This document shows positions 39,983-53,900 of a stretch of DNA of 64,000 bases, one piece after another. This DNA comes from Cristatella mucedo (taxonomy: Eukaryota > Bryozoa > Phylactolaemata > Cristatellidae): the NCBI GenBank assembly GCA_009760855.2, contig WPIO01000073.1, forward strand, positions 62,001 through 126,000, written 5' to 3'. Each line of letters begins with the position of its first letter. Positions within the stretch are counted from its first letter, which is position 1. Below the pieces are notes generated by a model. The model saw only the letters and a program-made list of their open reading frames with translations, searched no databases and had not been told where the DNA came from. Position numbers and translations under genes: made by a program.

Positions 39983-40573
39983 CTGAGCTCTTACTACGTG
40001 GCTCGATGGCCGCAGAGACGGTGGCTGGGGCGCGATGTCCACTCGAATATCGTGAAGCATATGCGAGATGGCGATCTTCACTGAGCACAGACCGACCTAG
40101 ACTGAATCTACTGGCTGACTCTGATTGGTGAAGTAATCGAACCAGAAAACTAGGAGCGTCAAGTTGTTAGCTTTCGCTCCTGTCGCACCTGTGATACTGC
40201 CCAGCTCCCTGACGAATCGTGCCCAAGAGCTTCGACTATATTCGTGACTTACTTTGCATTGAACAATCAATATACTTTAAGCATTTCTATCCAAACCAAG
40301 CGCTGCAAGCTCGCTTACCGTAGTATTACACTGTACCTGGCTTTTAAGCATACTGTGAGAAAGGTTGCAATTATCCAACAGTTATCGACGACGAAGACAA
40401 TCGTTGTAATCTTTAATGAGCCTCTGTCGCTTTGTCGGTGCCTTTATGAGCAGCAGGGTTAGAGTACGAACTAGAGAGGCCGTCAGCTGGCTGCGAGCAT
40501 TCCTGTTGACACCATAACCGTGGCTCGGTGCCACGTGGGTCTGAATTTCGCGATGTTTCCGGATGTCAATAAA
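39983..40573 (+). promoter_or_regulatory. Probable 3' untranslated region with poly(A) signal of the pump gene
   Basis: Non-coding sequence following the stop. The first good AATAAA is at 40568-40573, which would give a 3' UTR of about 600 bp. No other gene seen. Confidence 0.4.
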
Positions 40574-42309
40574 AACTCTCGCTGGGCTTACATAATGCAG
40601 CACGTTCTTTGAGATACTTCGGTCCAAGGGCGCGGCCTTCTCGTGATGCGACTGGATAGTCAGGCACTGGATAATCCAGAGATCGACGTCATGAGCGATC
40701 TCACAGGGATGGTAGCCTCAGCTTGGCTGGTAGGCCGTCGATCGCCGTGGCTGTGGCTAACCAGCCATGGCGAACTAAGAAGAACTTCACACACAGGATC
40801 TGGATGCCTCTCAGCTTTCTGATGTTGCTTGCAGCCACTGCAGTTTTTCGAGGTCAAGAAAAAATGAAATAAGGAAATCAGTCTAGATGAAAGCACGAAG
40901 AATGAACCAAAATCCTGCTATTTATTATTTAGGTTTGAACAGCAATACTGTGACGGGCTGTACCTTTCTGGGAAGAGCTTCTTTCACGTGGGAAAGAAAC
41001 TCTGACATTTACTCCATCGCCCAAGCATCCACTAATGTTCTCGTAGGTTATATGGTCTAAGTAAATACTAAATACTAGAGTATGTGAATGAAAATGATTG
41101 AGAAGAGGTTATTGTTCGGCGTAAATACACACGTTCACACGTTCTATTACTACACAAGGCCTTCGTAAGTTCGAGAACAGTCGTTCAATTGCACGTATCT
41201 TCGTGCTTACTAACTAAAGAACTTTCCATGTAGTTGTGGTGATCCTGGGTTGGAAATTAGGAGTTCTTGGCAGTTAGTGCATATCTATACATTACAAAAA
41301 ACCGCTATTTTTAACAGTGCAGTCCAAAACATTCCTCCACCTTTTCCAAGTCGCTGCTAAATACACCAACTGCTACTCGTCCTTATATTCGATCGCCTCA
41401 GCCGAGTGTCTAATTTGCAAAACGCTCCGTGGTGTTACCGTGTGAATAGCCATTATTTAGGATGCAAAGAGCCCGTGCTCACTAATGAGCTGATGAGCTT
41501 CCTCAAAGTTTATAGCAAGATAAAAAGCGCATTTGCGACTCGTTAAAAGAATACAAGGACGAATGCTTAGGAGTCAGTCAAGCTAACGCATTCAACCAAG
41601 TTAGACACCAGCTAGTTGAATGCTGACCAAAACTTAAAAACTCTGTTCTAGGCTCGCCCGTCGAAGCTACTCCAAGATGAACACGAATGCTAATTAAGGA
41701 GTTGCAGATTCTGCTCTCGAGATCTAGCTTATTCAATGACAATCGCAGGTGTGCTCATATTTCTCCAGTGCCTCGAGGTGATACCGAATACAGAAAAGAA
41801 TCTCCATTGAAATTACCAAAGCTAGCCCAGCTAATTGTACTGATGTCTTGTTTTCATTCTTGATAGCTTGAGTTGTCATTAAGCACTACCAAAGCTAATG
41901 CTGGAAAGCGTGGTTTAAGTAGGCGTTTGTTTAATCTAACCAGCCACGTTTTTGCTTACGAAAAAACTAAGAATGCTATTGCTCTGTGTGCATGCACAAT
42001 TGATGAAATAGGTTTGCTTCACTAAGTGATTCCATCAATCGCGTGGCGAAGGACGGAGGCAAGGAAGATAAAGCCTGACTAGTTATTTGTCTACACATGG
42101 TAAATGCTACCACGATGCAAGCATAAGTGAGACCAATCTGCACTGCTCCTGCTACAAAGTCAAGGGATTACACAGCTGGTCAGACTGCCGAGATACACAA
42201 GCATCTGTTTGTGTTTGAAAATATTTATTGCAGTGGAGAAGATGATGTGGTAACGCACATTTGTAATTTATCCATGGTCCATATCCCACATCCATATATT
42301 CGGGCGCTG
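40574..42309. other. Intergenic, no feature recognised
   Basis: AT-rich unique-looking sequence. Only short shadow frames exist; no splice-bounded conserved exon, RNA or repeat could be supported. Confidence 0.4.
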
Positions 42310-42425
42310 TGAATATGTCACAGAGCTCGAGCCCAAGACCTCGGTCGTCAGAGGCGAGCACCCTAGTCTTGGTCCTTAATCCTTAATAGCTGGCACCTTA
42401 ATCCGTGGCCGAACCAGCTCGGCAC
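42310..42425 (-). mobile_element. Degenerate tRNA-derived SINE head
   Basis: On the minus strand it resembles the SINE heads at 29.3 and 57.3 kb: GGTTCGGCCACGGATTAAGG (A-box region), then GTGCTCGCCTCTGACGACCG and a B-box-like GGTCTTGGGCTCGAGCTC. There is an internal duplication around TTAATCCTTAATAGC and no clear LINE-type tail. Confidence 0.5.
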
Positions 42426-42711
42426 GTGAGTGCATCCATGGTATCGACCTTGAAATTCAAGACCGAGCATCTCTTATACAGCAGCAGCTTTGTCACTGGT
42501 TTGCCTTTGTATCAGTATGACTATGTCCGCACATAACCTTCACCAGTTCAGGTAGACATAGGTACTCTTTGCACTATTTGTGCCATCTGTATGGACCCAG
42601 ACACTCGTTATCTGACAAATAGCGAGCACTGAGCGCTCAAAATTCATCAAGCTTTGCTGTCTGCTGCACTAAACTCACGAAAGCGAATATAAATGCGGAT
42701 ATATATTATAA

Positions 42712-44004
<1,293 letters not shown>

Positions 44005-45233
44005 ATTCATCCGAGGTACCTCTGAAATATGGGGTACCTCGGGGCTCCGCACCATGTTCCGTTCTTTTCACGGTTTATATTCTCCCTTTTGCAGATGTGA
44101 TTGCCGAGCACAATCTAGGCTTTCACTTCTATGCGGATCACATTCAGTTGCACTTTTGCTTTGATCTCTTCCAGCCTTCGAGCACCTAGAATTCTCTCAA
44201 CTCACTTGCTGCATGTATTGATGACATCTGCACACGGATGGCAGCAAATTTTCTTAAATTAAATGATGATACATCTAAATTAATAGTTATGGGCAAACAA
44301 AGTTTGATTCAGAAAATGGAAAAGCTAACGCTCAGCATCGGCTCTGCCAGTATATCTCCTGTGGAATCTGCACAAAATCTAGGTGTCATGTTCCAAAGTG
44401 ACCTTTTGTTAGACGACCACATAAGCTTCACAAACAAGTTTGCCTACTTTCAGCTACATAACAATGCTAAAATCTCAGCTTCCTTAGATCGAGGTACGAC
44501 ATCTAAGCTTATTAATGCATTTCTGACATCCCGTCTTGACTTCTGTAACTCACTGCTTGTTGGCCTACCGGAGTGTGCAATCAAGCGCTTACAGCTAGTG
44601 CAAACCTCTGCAGCTAGGCTTCTTTATCGTGAGCGTCGTAGTTGCCGTATCACACCATTTCTCGCCGACCTGCACTGGCTACCAGTCAAGCAACGGATCG
44701 ACTTCAAGGTTTTGTCGCTCACTTTTAGGTTCCTTCATTCTTTGGCTCCAGCCTATCTATCAGATCTACTCCCCCACCAGGCCAAGCATCCTACCACCTG
44801 CGTTTGGCAAACTAACTGCTTAGGTATACCTAGTAAAAACCTCAAATCCTTTGAAGACCGTGCCTTTAGCTTTTATGCTCCCAAAGCCTGGAGCTCACTC
44901 CCGACTTCCGTCACGACATACCCTTGCTTGACCATATTTAAAAAGAAATTAAAAACGGATCTATTTATGGCATTTAGTTGGTCCCTGTGACTAGTTCTTT
45001 ATGTGCTAATGCGTGCTGGCACGGTGCATGCTGCTACTAACCATACTTGCATGCTGACCCTGTGCATGTCACCCCTAACCATGTTTTCATGTTGTTTATC
45101 GAGCATGATAACACTCACCATTCAATCGAGCTTTGTTTGCAGAAATCGTGAAGCGCCTGGAAAGAGATTGAGTTCTCTGAGGGCGTTTACAATGTACTTA
45201 CTTCAAGTGTGTTATTATTAATAATAATATTAT
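44005..45233 (+). mobile_element. L2-like LINE copy with longest open C-terminal ORF
   Basis: It starts in the RT domain (GAGGTACCTCTGAAATATGG). The catalytic box is FYADH rather than FYADD (near 44130-44144), so it is catalytically dead. A frameshift or stop near 44188 is followed by a 250-residue open frame (44238-44990) containing SLDRGTTSKLINAFLTSRLD, LDFCNSLLVGLPECAIKRLQ, DLHWLPVKQRIDFK and PKAWSSL. The tail is GCGCCTGGAAAGAGATTGAG and an ATT repeat to 45233. Best template for the family's C-terminal half. Confidence 0.9.
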
Positions 45234-47440
45234 TTGTCTCCTTATCAACGATGGCATCTTCAAGACTAAATCGAAGTTTGTCCATTCTTGCTGCCATCAA
45301 TAGTTTACCTGAGTTCCATCTCGGCTTGGATAGCAATCTGTGCATTAAAATTGAAAGGCTGTAGACTGTCGTTTGGTTTTTATTCCACTGTTGCTGCCGC
45401 TAACCACAGCTGCGAATATCGCTCATCTGCACCTGTAGTGGTAACACTCTTTAAGCATACGCAATAATTCACTTAGATGGTCAGCGACTAAGTATCATTA
45501 ATGGAGCTATTACCCATAATTCGATCAAGTTCAGCACTAAAGTTATCTGCAGTGCACTTAACATCGATTAAGCATTGCTCACTGATTCACCAAATGTTAA
45601 CAGGGGATGTTCCTAAATGTCCAATTTTTACAGAACTTGCAGTAAATTCAGCTTTAAGTCACTTAATTTCCTCTAACAGCGCATGACTTGTACAGGTCCA
45701 GCTAAAGAGGATACTCACTCTGGTGGCTGCCAAGAATTTGTGAACTGCCAAGTCGTGAAACTAATTCTGAACTTTCCTTTGCATTAAGATATCTCCTCCG
45801 TAATTTGTAGGTACACAAAATGAGCAAGTTTACCATAGATTAAGTTACGGTGGAGTGCCGTAATCATGAGCAAGATCAAGCCACATCGAACAAAGAATTT
45901 GTCATTTTCTTAAAAGCGGTTCTAATAGCATTCCAAATTAAACTTGCGTGTTTGCTTTATCTTAGATGACCTTAGATGGCAGATTTCTTAACTGCTGCAA
46001 CCATGAGCTAACTTCCTATAACAAAAGTAGTTAATCTTATCGAGGTTATTCTGAAAAAGATCGTAGCAGCAGCTGCATGAAAGAGGGGTGAGGCTGAGTT
46101 TCTCGGACTTATATCTATTTGGTCTACACATCCGGTCATCTTGGAGTCACTTCTCTGGTTCAAGGCCCTGGACCACAGCCGATCGATAGACTCCGCAAGG
46201 AGATTCCGAACAAGTGACACTTCTTGTGGACCCGTCTTGAGGAAGCGATGCCGTCCGTCCGTTCGTCCCTGGCTTGGAGCCAGACCGAATGCTCTAGGAG
46301 ACCTCTCCTGCACTCGTGATTCGATCCAGACAAAATTCGTATCGAGGCTCAGCAGGCCTTCTCCAAGATGGGAAATCTCCAGTTTTTTCTACTTACAATC
46401 ACTCTTTGTACTGAGGCCTGAAATAACTGGTTAAAGTAGATTGCAACACTTTCTCGAAAGGCTTGCATGCCAAGAGTCTCATCCGTAGATAATCCAGCAG
46501 AGCGTGCTGTTAATCAGTTCACACCTGCCTCTCTGGTCGGCCTGCTCCACTGGTTTTTGGGTCCAACTCGTGACAAGGCCAGCAGACAGCATACAGAGCC
46601 AAGAAAAAGTAGTCTATACGCTTCCCAAAAAGCCTCCGCACCGACTGGCAAGCCGCCGGATTGCCATGCATTCGAAATGTTTCCACTGACCACTATCGCA
46701 CATTGCATGCCATCAAATCCGACCGAATTTCTCGCCAAATTCCTCTAAGGACTTGCTGTCCGTGACATGACAGCAGCACGAATCAATCGCGCAGTTGGAT
46801 GCTTCATTTGACTTTAATGCCCCAGAATGACGGCAGCCCGGTCGCTTCTACCGGCTTCTATCACTTTTGTCGGACGGAAGTTAATGTCGCACCGCTTTCA
46901 ACTCTGCCGCCCGCAAAAGCAGGCGCCAAAACCTCGGAAGGCACAGCGTTACCACCACCATTTTGTGGCGACAGACTAACAACATGAATTACCCTTACTG
47001 GAATATTTGCTCCTAGATAGTTTCCGTTGTTCATGGTTTTGGTTGCTTGGATCAGCTCTGCCTAGATTTATATGTGCGTCTTGGCCTTTGGCTTGGCCTT
47101 TGGCGATGCCAGTAGCATGATCCCCCAGGGGGGGGGGGACCTCTTGCAACCAAGGCCTTCCAGGGCTCCTTCAGGCAATGCGTGGAGTGGCGACGGGGTT
47201 GGGGCTGCCCATGCATCCCTCAAAGCGACCGCGAGGGTTTGTAATTGATCGTTCGTTTGGGCTCACAATTTATAGATTTCTGAATGGTTCTACCTAATTT
47301 TGTCTCAGGTGGGCAATTTTAACCTGGAGGAGATTCGAAAATCCTCTTCAGAAATTGATATTGTCGTTCGAGGATAAGGCACACCAACCTAAGAACTCGA
47401 ACTGGTTGTTCTGGGAACCAGGATCATCTCAGTATACACA
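45234..47440. other. Intergenic, no gene recognised
   Basis: No splice-bounded conserved exon was found on either strand. A G-run (GGGGGGGGGG) lies near 47130. Open frames around 46141-46748 overlap on both strands and match nothing I know. Confidence 0.35.
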
Positions 47441-47441
47441 T

Positions 47442-47497
<56 letters not shown>

Positions 47498-47608
47498 GCA
47501 CGCAAGCATACTTTGCAGCAATGTAAAGCGCGTAGAAAGAGACTGAGTTCTCTGAGGGTGCTTTATCAAGTGTATTGTTATTATTATTGATATTATAAAA
47601 CGTGCACA

Positions 47609-47645
<37 letters not shown>
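47441..47645. repeat. Paired (CA)n arrays flanking an L2 tail
   Basis: (CA)n at 47446-47495 and again at 47608-47642, with an L2-like 3' end (47515-47597) between them. The Cys/Val frames on the minus strand are repeat artefacts. Confidence 0.95.
47515..47597 (+). mobile_element. L2-like LINE 3' tail fragment
   Basis: Contains GCAATGTAAAGCGCGTAGAAA and GAGTTCTCTGAGGGTGCTTT, then ATT repeats. It is an extremely 5'-truncated insertion, about 80 bp, inside or beside a CA array. Confidence 0.8.
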
Positions 47646-47647
<2 letters not shown>

Positions 47648-48574
47648 TCACACTTGCGGACGCATTTTCCACAATAATGCAAAAGTCATTAAAAGACGCT
47701 CATTTCTAGAGGAGGCGAAGCACGGCCACATATGCAGAGCTGAAAGCCTGCTCTACCTCAAAATACTGCCATTGTAATGGTGCCATTAAAACAAGGTAGC
47801 ATGCAAGGCCTAAAAAAGAAAGCAAAAACGAGATTACTACTACTACATGCAAAAGTGCCAAAAGCGAACACTAGTGCACTAGCTACACTTGATCTAGTAG
47901 GAACAATTGCTCAGGCTCGGCAGCCAAAGGAGCCAAGCTTCCTGCTCCTGGCGCCGATCGGCGGCCGATGGTTTTCTCTCTGCTACTTTCTACTTTCATA
48001 GATTAATTCCATTTCATCTCTGGCATTTTTGTTCCGTCTCTCTCTCTCTCTCTCAACTCAACCCAAGTAAACTTCGCCCTGCCGCCTCTCACGAGTCATA
48101 GCCGGCGGAGCATGTGCAGCTCTGGGCGAGAGAGCGTCAGCAAACCTACCCTATGCATCCAGAGACCGGTGGGGACTTTCAGTAGGCCAAAGATTAGTGC
48201 GCCGAGAACGGTACAAACGCGAAAGCATCATCTGAGCATTTAATTACGAAAGCAGAGTCCACCATCAAGCTGCGCCCCGTTCGTGCATGCTGCTTTAGAG
48301 CAGCTACTTGCGGAGGGGCGACCGCCTCTATCTCCACATCTGATAGAAATCTTCCGGATGCAACGGCTTCGTTCGCTGTCGCAGCCGATTCGAGAGCCAC
48401 TTGCAGCAGCTCTGATGTGACGAGCTGTAGCTGCCTCATTTCCACGATAAGGCTATGCAATGAGCGAATGCTGGCACAGACTTCCATTACATTGAATAGG
48501 TGCAGCGCCTCGCACATTCCGGTAGACAGGCTCGCACTGTTCCCTGCAATGCTGCCTAGCTTCGGCGGCGTGGC
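47646..48574. other. Intergenic, no gene recognised
   Basis: Mixed-composition sequence with a short (TC)n at 48039-48054. The minus-strand open frame at 48194-48517 (107 codons) has no recognised domain and no clear splice context. Confidence 0.3.
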
Positions 48575-50310
48575 GTGGGTGTGGGGGTCTGTTCCTCCGG
48601 AACGTGATGGCTGCGCTGAGAGGGTGAGGAAAAGACCAGAGTCCCGTCTTGTAACTTCGCAGCAGTCAGCAGATACGATTTCATTTAATAAATAGCGCAG
48701 CAGCGGTACGATAGAGGTTAGCCTTGCAGGATGTCACTCTGCCCAGGAGAAGGGCGTGCAACGGGACCGTCGTGACCCCCAGCTCTGACGTCAGGCTGAC
48801 CCGGCACGTGGGATGCAGGCGCACACCACACAGCCACTACTTCCCGCCAGCAGACGCGCTGCTCGCGGCTGTTGTTCTTGGGGGGGTTCCGTTTTACTGA
48901 AGAAGACCGTGCGTCCGCGTTCATAATTTCAGGTCAGTTGCGTCTTAATCCACGCTGCAGCCTGCGCTTCATGAACGTCGTCGGCATATTTACGCAGACC
49001 CACAAGGCCCGCCATGGCGTGGCTTCTTCATACCTAGCTGAATTGCTGTACCAGTTTCAGCCACCTCATTGGCCTCAGGTCCTAATGGACACTAACTTAG
49101 CTGTTTCGTTCTTTCGCTTGACGAGCATTGGCGACAGAAGCATACTCTCGCCTCCTGCTGACGGTGGCTCATCCTTTCCTGGCGTCCCGAGCTGCTACTT
49201 CCATACTACTCACTGCCCTCCTGACTCAGCTATGCTTCTCACTTTCTGTGTTGCACGAGACGAAGTCTGTTGGCTACCGAGTGCGAACCGAAAGCCGCTT
49301 AGCCTGAGAGTGCGCTATAGAAAACTCTCACGCGTTGCACTCCACTTAGTCTTTGTGGAGTTACCGACGGAGATACATTACATTACATTGTCTTGCCTTC
49401 TAGTCAGAAGTGGCGAAGTGGTCTAGCTGTCGTAAGCACGTGATCAGGTATAGGAAATGATTCAGTGCTTGAAGCTGCAAGCCTAGATAAGGTGCCGCGT
49501 AGCCAACCGTGTCGCTCGACCGTTCTTCACCCGTGCCATGCTATGACGCGACAGCTCGCCTGAAGCGCCGCTTGCAAGTATCGGCCCAGCGGCTGCGAGC
49601 GGTCGGCAAGCTGTCGTCTGCACTTTGAGTGCGCCGACTCCTATTTTCTCCTACCCAAAGCAAGGCGGTCTTAGTGTGCAAATCGTGTCGTGCACGTGAA
49701 ACACGGTGCGGCGGAGCAGCGTCCGGCCGTCGCGCTGGTCGCACAGTGAGAGCATTCTCTAGAGCATTCTCTGAGGCGCAGTCTGGTCCCGCAGGGCGCA
49801 ACAAGAAGGTCTGAAGCGCCGACCGACTTGGGCGAGTGCTTCACTATAGCCCGAGTCGGCCGTCGACGCACGAGAAGGAAGAAGCTCGCGCTGCCGCCGC
49901 CGCCGCTTAGAGTTCGAGACTTCGAGCCGAGTCGCGAAAGCCCCGGGCGTTCAGCAGTCGTCCGGCTAATGTCCACTCAACTTTTGCCCACAGTCTAGCC
50001 GGTACGAGCGCGAGCTGCTGACCTAATACCGCCGAGAAGCGGGCTGCCGCAACTGAGCGGCCTACTGGTAGCTGGGCAGCAGCCGCGTGAGCGGTCTGCA
50101 TTGTCAGTGACCGAGCTTCCGCCAGAGGGCCAGATGGAATGCCACAGTATTCTTAAACGTATTTTAATTCGCCGTAGCCACTCGCACGTTCGCTCGCTCG
50201 CAGCTGAACTTCTGCCGCCAATGAACTGAAGAACCAATCTACTGCAAGGCCAATTTACTGCAGGCGTCGCTTTTGCCGCTTCGTCGAGAAACCTCGCCGC
50301 GCCGGCGTTT
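48575..50310. repeat. Segment B: 1.7-kb CpG-rich repeat (copy of segment A)
   Basis: Same order of blocks as 9776-11465, in the same orientation. It differs by scattered substitutions and a 40-bp insertion near 49875-49916 with (GCC)n and AGAGTTCGAGAC. It ends about 510 bp before the first proposed DNMT3 exon, so it could supply promoter or 5' untranslated sequence. Confidence 0.75.
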
Positions 50311-50819
50311 TAGCCGAGCGGTTTTTTCTCGTATCGGCTCTTGGCTTCCTTGCCGCCGCTGCCGACGGCAGGGCTAAGCGCGAGCGCTCTTCACGGTCTT
50401 TGCTGACACGCCGCCGCCGGCCAGCCGGTGGCAGTGGCGGCGGAGCCGCTGACCCGCCGGACTGGCATGACACCGACAGCCGGCGGCAAGCCACAGCCTG
50501 ACAAGCGGGGCGCGTAGCGTCGGCCAGCCTGGGCGATGAGCCGGCTTCAGCCGGCGCCCGCCGGGCTCGAGTTCCGTCGTGGCAGCTCGGCCCTTGCGTC
50601 AAGCCGCGTGCGCTGCACAGCGTTTGCTTCCCCCCCCCCGCCTCCGAAACAGCTCCAGCCCTGGGGCTATGCCGAAAGAGGAAGGCGCCCGTTCCCCCCC
50701 CCAGCGAAAAAAGGCAGTCGGCTGCAACAGCGGTCCTGTGCCCCTACCCCGCAGCTGCAGCTGCTCTCGCGGCGTATCCGATCGTTGGCTCGTTTGCAGC
50801 CGACCGCCCGTGTCTACTT
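50311..50819 (+). promoter_or_regulatory. CpG-rich region upstream of DNMT3
   Basis: Very GC-rich (CGCCGCCGGCC and C-run stretches) with frequent CpG, immediately upstream of the proposed first coding exon. No TATA box is seen. A CpG-island-type promoter is plausible but untested. Confidence 0.35.
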
Positions 50820-50981
50820 ATGAGAACCATGCGGCTGCACCGACGAAGCTCAGCCGAGGCCATTCTTCGTCTCTGTCCGAAGGCGGCTACTGCTAAGCAA
50901 CGGAAACAGAAAGAGGCTGAGGCCAAAATACTCTCGAAGAACAGAGGGGCTAAAAGCTATGCAGCATCCGTTATAAGAAAG
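50820..50981 (+). CDS. DNMT3: DNMT3: probable first coding exon
   Basis: ATG at 50820 (or 50829), 54 codons, ending AAG|GTGCGA in phase 0, which fits the phase-0 acceptor at 51398. The product is strongly basic ([20 protein letters not shown]), as DNMT3 N-termini often are. The donor is weak, so this exon is tentative. Confidence 0.45.
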
Positions 50982-53900
50982 GTGCGAGAGGGTTTCTCGG
51001 TTTTCTGCTGGTGACCCTGCGGTGACTCCCGCCCGCGCGGCGGCACCAGAGCGCCGGGTGAGAGAACCTGAGTTCACACTCTCTATTTCACTTGGCGTCT
51101 TCATTTCGACCGGCGGTTCCTTGACCTGGCCTGCCGAATTGCAGACAGCCTCCTTTTTAATCGCAGAACGGCCTCTTAGCCAAGCCCCTACTAAGCAAGC
51201 TGATATTCTTCTTTGGGCTAGCGATGTTGCCGTTGCTGGATCGATATCTTTCCCTTATTCGCCGATTCCCTGCTTAAAGTTTCACCAGCTCAAAAGAGCG
51301 GCAGTCAACCGAGGAGAGGTCCAAAAAAGCCACGAGGAATGAATTTGTGTGCCTGCATGCTAACTGCCGCCCCTCTGCACTTTCGTTTTTCGCGTAGCCA
51401 ACGGGAAAGCTGCGGACCATTGACAATGCAGCCAGGAAGCGGAAGCGCACGGGAAGTGGTGGAAGCAGCAGCAGCAGTGGTGTGGATACCATCTGCTCGA
51501 CCGCATCGACTGCTGAGCCTCAGCCGGCGCTGTCCTCGCCGAAGCCTCACGGCCACACTCAAACCAAGCGAGCCGAGAGTGGTAACCGAGTCGGGATCCA
51601 CGCAGCCGGCAGAAGCAGCAGCAGCATCGTGGGCTCCAGCTGGGTGACGGCAGGGAAAGGAACTGCCGCTCGATTGCGATCCCGTACAAAATCAGTTGAC
51701 AAGGCAGCCGCAGCCTTCATGGCGAGGTCAGCGAAGAGGACTAAAAATGTAAGTGAGCTTTTGTAGTTGCCTTGATTCCACATAGAGCTAAAGCAAGATT
51801 TTGCCTGCAGCCATGCTTGTAGAACACGGGAAGCGGAAGGGGGCAACAAGGAACTATCTGATATCCCAACAAGTGCTGGCGTGCCCATATATTTATCAAT
51901 AGTTTGATAAGATCTACTTTTTTTTCTGTTCTACCCAAGTTTTTTGCACTAGCCTTAGCAGATGTGAGGAGAGACTTATACAATGGCGAGTGCAATGGTG
52001 ATGCAAATGCAGGCAGATTTAGCGGTGCCACATAAAAACTCAGCGACCACGTGTGTGACAAAGAGCTATTTTCATCTATGAATTAATCTAAAATTGGAAA
52101 TATGAATTTATAAGTGATTTCAAACCTTTAGATGGCTTGTGCTTTGGGATTTCCGAGTGGTCTTAGCAGGTTTTTCAGCTCACTCCTCACTTTGTTCTGG
52201 GCTCAGGTGGAGTGGAGCGTTTTACACTGAGTTCAAATCTCCGCTGGTCTTGTATGAGGTCTAGCTATGAGCGATGTAAACAAATTATGAGAACTTTCAC
52301 ATGGGTTCTAGATGATTAGGAAACTTTGCAGACGGCACAATAATTACGTTTTTGCTCTTCACGACCGAGATTATGGGTTCGAATCCTGCATTGGGCGACC
52401 ACTTAATCATTTCAAACTGCAAACGCTGATGATAGCCTTTACGGCTATTCTGTCGCTAAAAAATGAGGCTGCTAAATCACCAATGAGGCAGCTAATATTT
52501 ATTTATTCATTTTTATGGCTATTTAGCCATACATTTTACAGCTCATGTACTTTGTAAAGAGACTATTTTCCGTCGGTTTGATACTCCTTTTTTCAAGCTA
52601 TCCTCAACCTGTTAGCCCTAAGAATCTTTTCAATTGCTTTTAGTAGTCAGGGTGTCTGACATAAATTGCGTCACTTACCAATGAGTCTCCATCTTGCTTG
52701 CTCTTTTGTTCAGTATGCAATAGACGCATGGAATTAATGCTTTGCTACTTTATTGTAATGAGATGAGCGTCTTTTTCAGGATACTCCTGAACCTAACAAA
52801 GCTAATAAAATCAGGAAGAGAAGAAAAGTTACCGACGGGAAAACGGTTAGCCAAGAAGATAGAAGTTTGTGTGATATCAATTCCATGCAACGAGTGTGTC
52901 TGTCAACCTGCAACAGCACTAGCAGACAAGAAAGCCAAGTTCAACGGACAGTAAGCCTAAATTTGGCACCATGCCTACTAACTTGGTGCCTCATGTTACC
53001 GTCAGCTGACTTCGGAAGCCATGTTTATTTTAGCAGTTCAAGTTATGCCTAACACTAACTCTGATAAATTAAAATCGTCGATACCCTGTATTTGGCTGAT
53101 GCTGTGAAAAGCGTGGAATAAAAATTATAGCCACTTCTATGAGCTCTGCTCTTCAGCTCAGTTAAAACCAAATATATTATGCAATTTTCAGTAGGCGACC
53201 AAGTTATCACACTCATTGCATCTTACAACTGCAGCCGATCATCAACAGATTTGATGCGTATCTCCAATTCGTAAACAATATTTACATAAATTCACTGCAT
53301 TTAATCATCGCGAAATGTCACCAAGTGTTTAATTTGTATCAGTGCCTGAAGAGTGTTCACAGTTTATTTAGAAGTTTTAGCGAAATCCTTAAGAGCAAGG
53401 TCAGCAGATTATCAATTTTTAAAATCCGAGTTCAATTTCTTTTCAAAATATTGGACTTAACTGACTGGTTATATATAACACTACAAGAGCCAGATAGGTA
53501 TTTATTGGGCAAAAAAGAACCTGAGGAAACGGTGCTAGGTTTGATGGTTGAACCATGCATGGCCTTACATTCTTTGCAGTCACAGGTATTAACTACTCAC
53601 CAATTTAGACTGACTCTTAAAAAGCTTTTCAGGGGTGCATCTTCCAAGCAAGCGCCGTGCACAAACTTATGCTTGCATTTTTTAGTGAGGAACAAACCCC
53701 GATGCATGCTTCGTGGTCTGCACAAGCCGTAAATGACTTCCATTAGCTACTTTTGTCTTTGCTACTGTGGTACAGGTTAGACTTCATAATAGCAGTATTT
53801 ACACTGCATGTCAAAATCAGCTTCCACAATTCAGAAAAAAATAAATGCTCTCTTATATGCTCATGCGAATATTCAAGTTGCACACACGTGTATGTTCACA

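Noticed and set aside
47424-47672. Cys/Val-rich frames with a possible secreted-peptide look
   Set aside because: Translation of the CA arrays and the LINE tail between them.
53325-53732. 135-codon frame in a DNMT3 intron
   Set aside because: No family resemblance, no phase-matched splice sites, and the PWWP exon already joins in phase to the exon ending at 52950.
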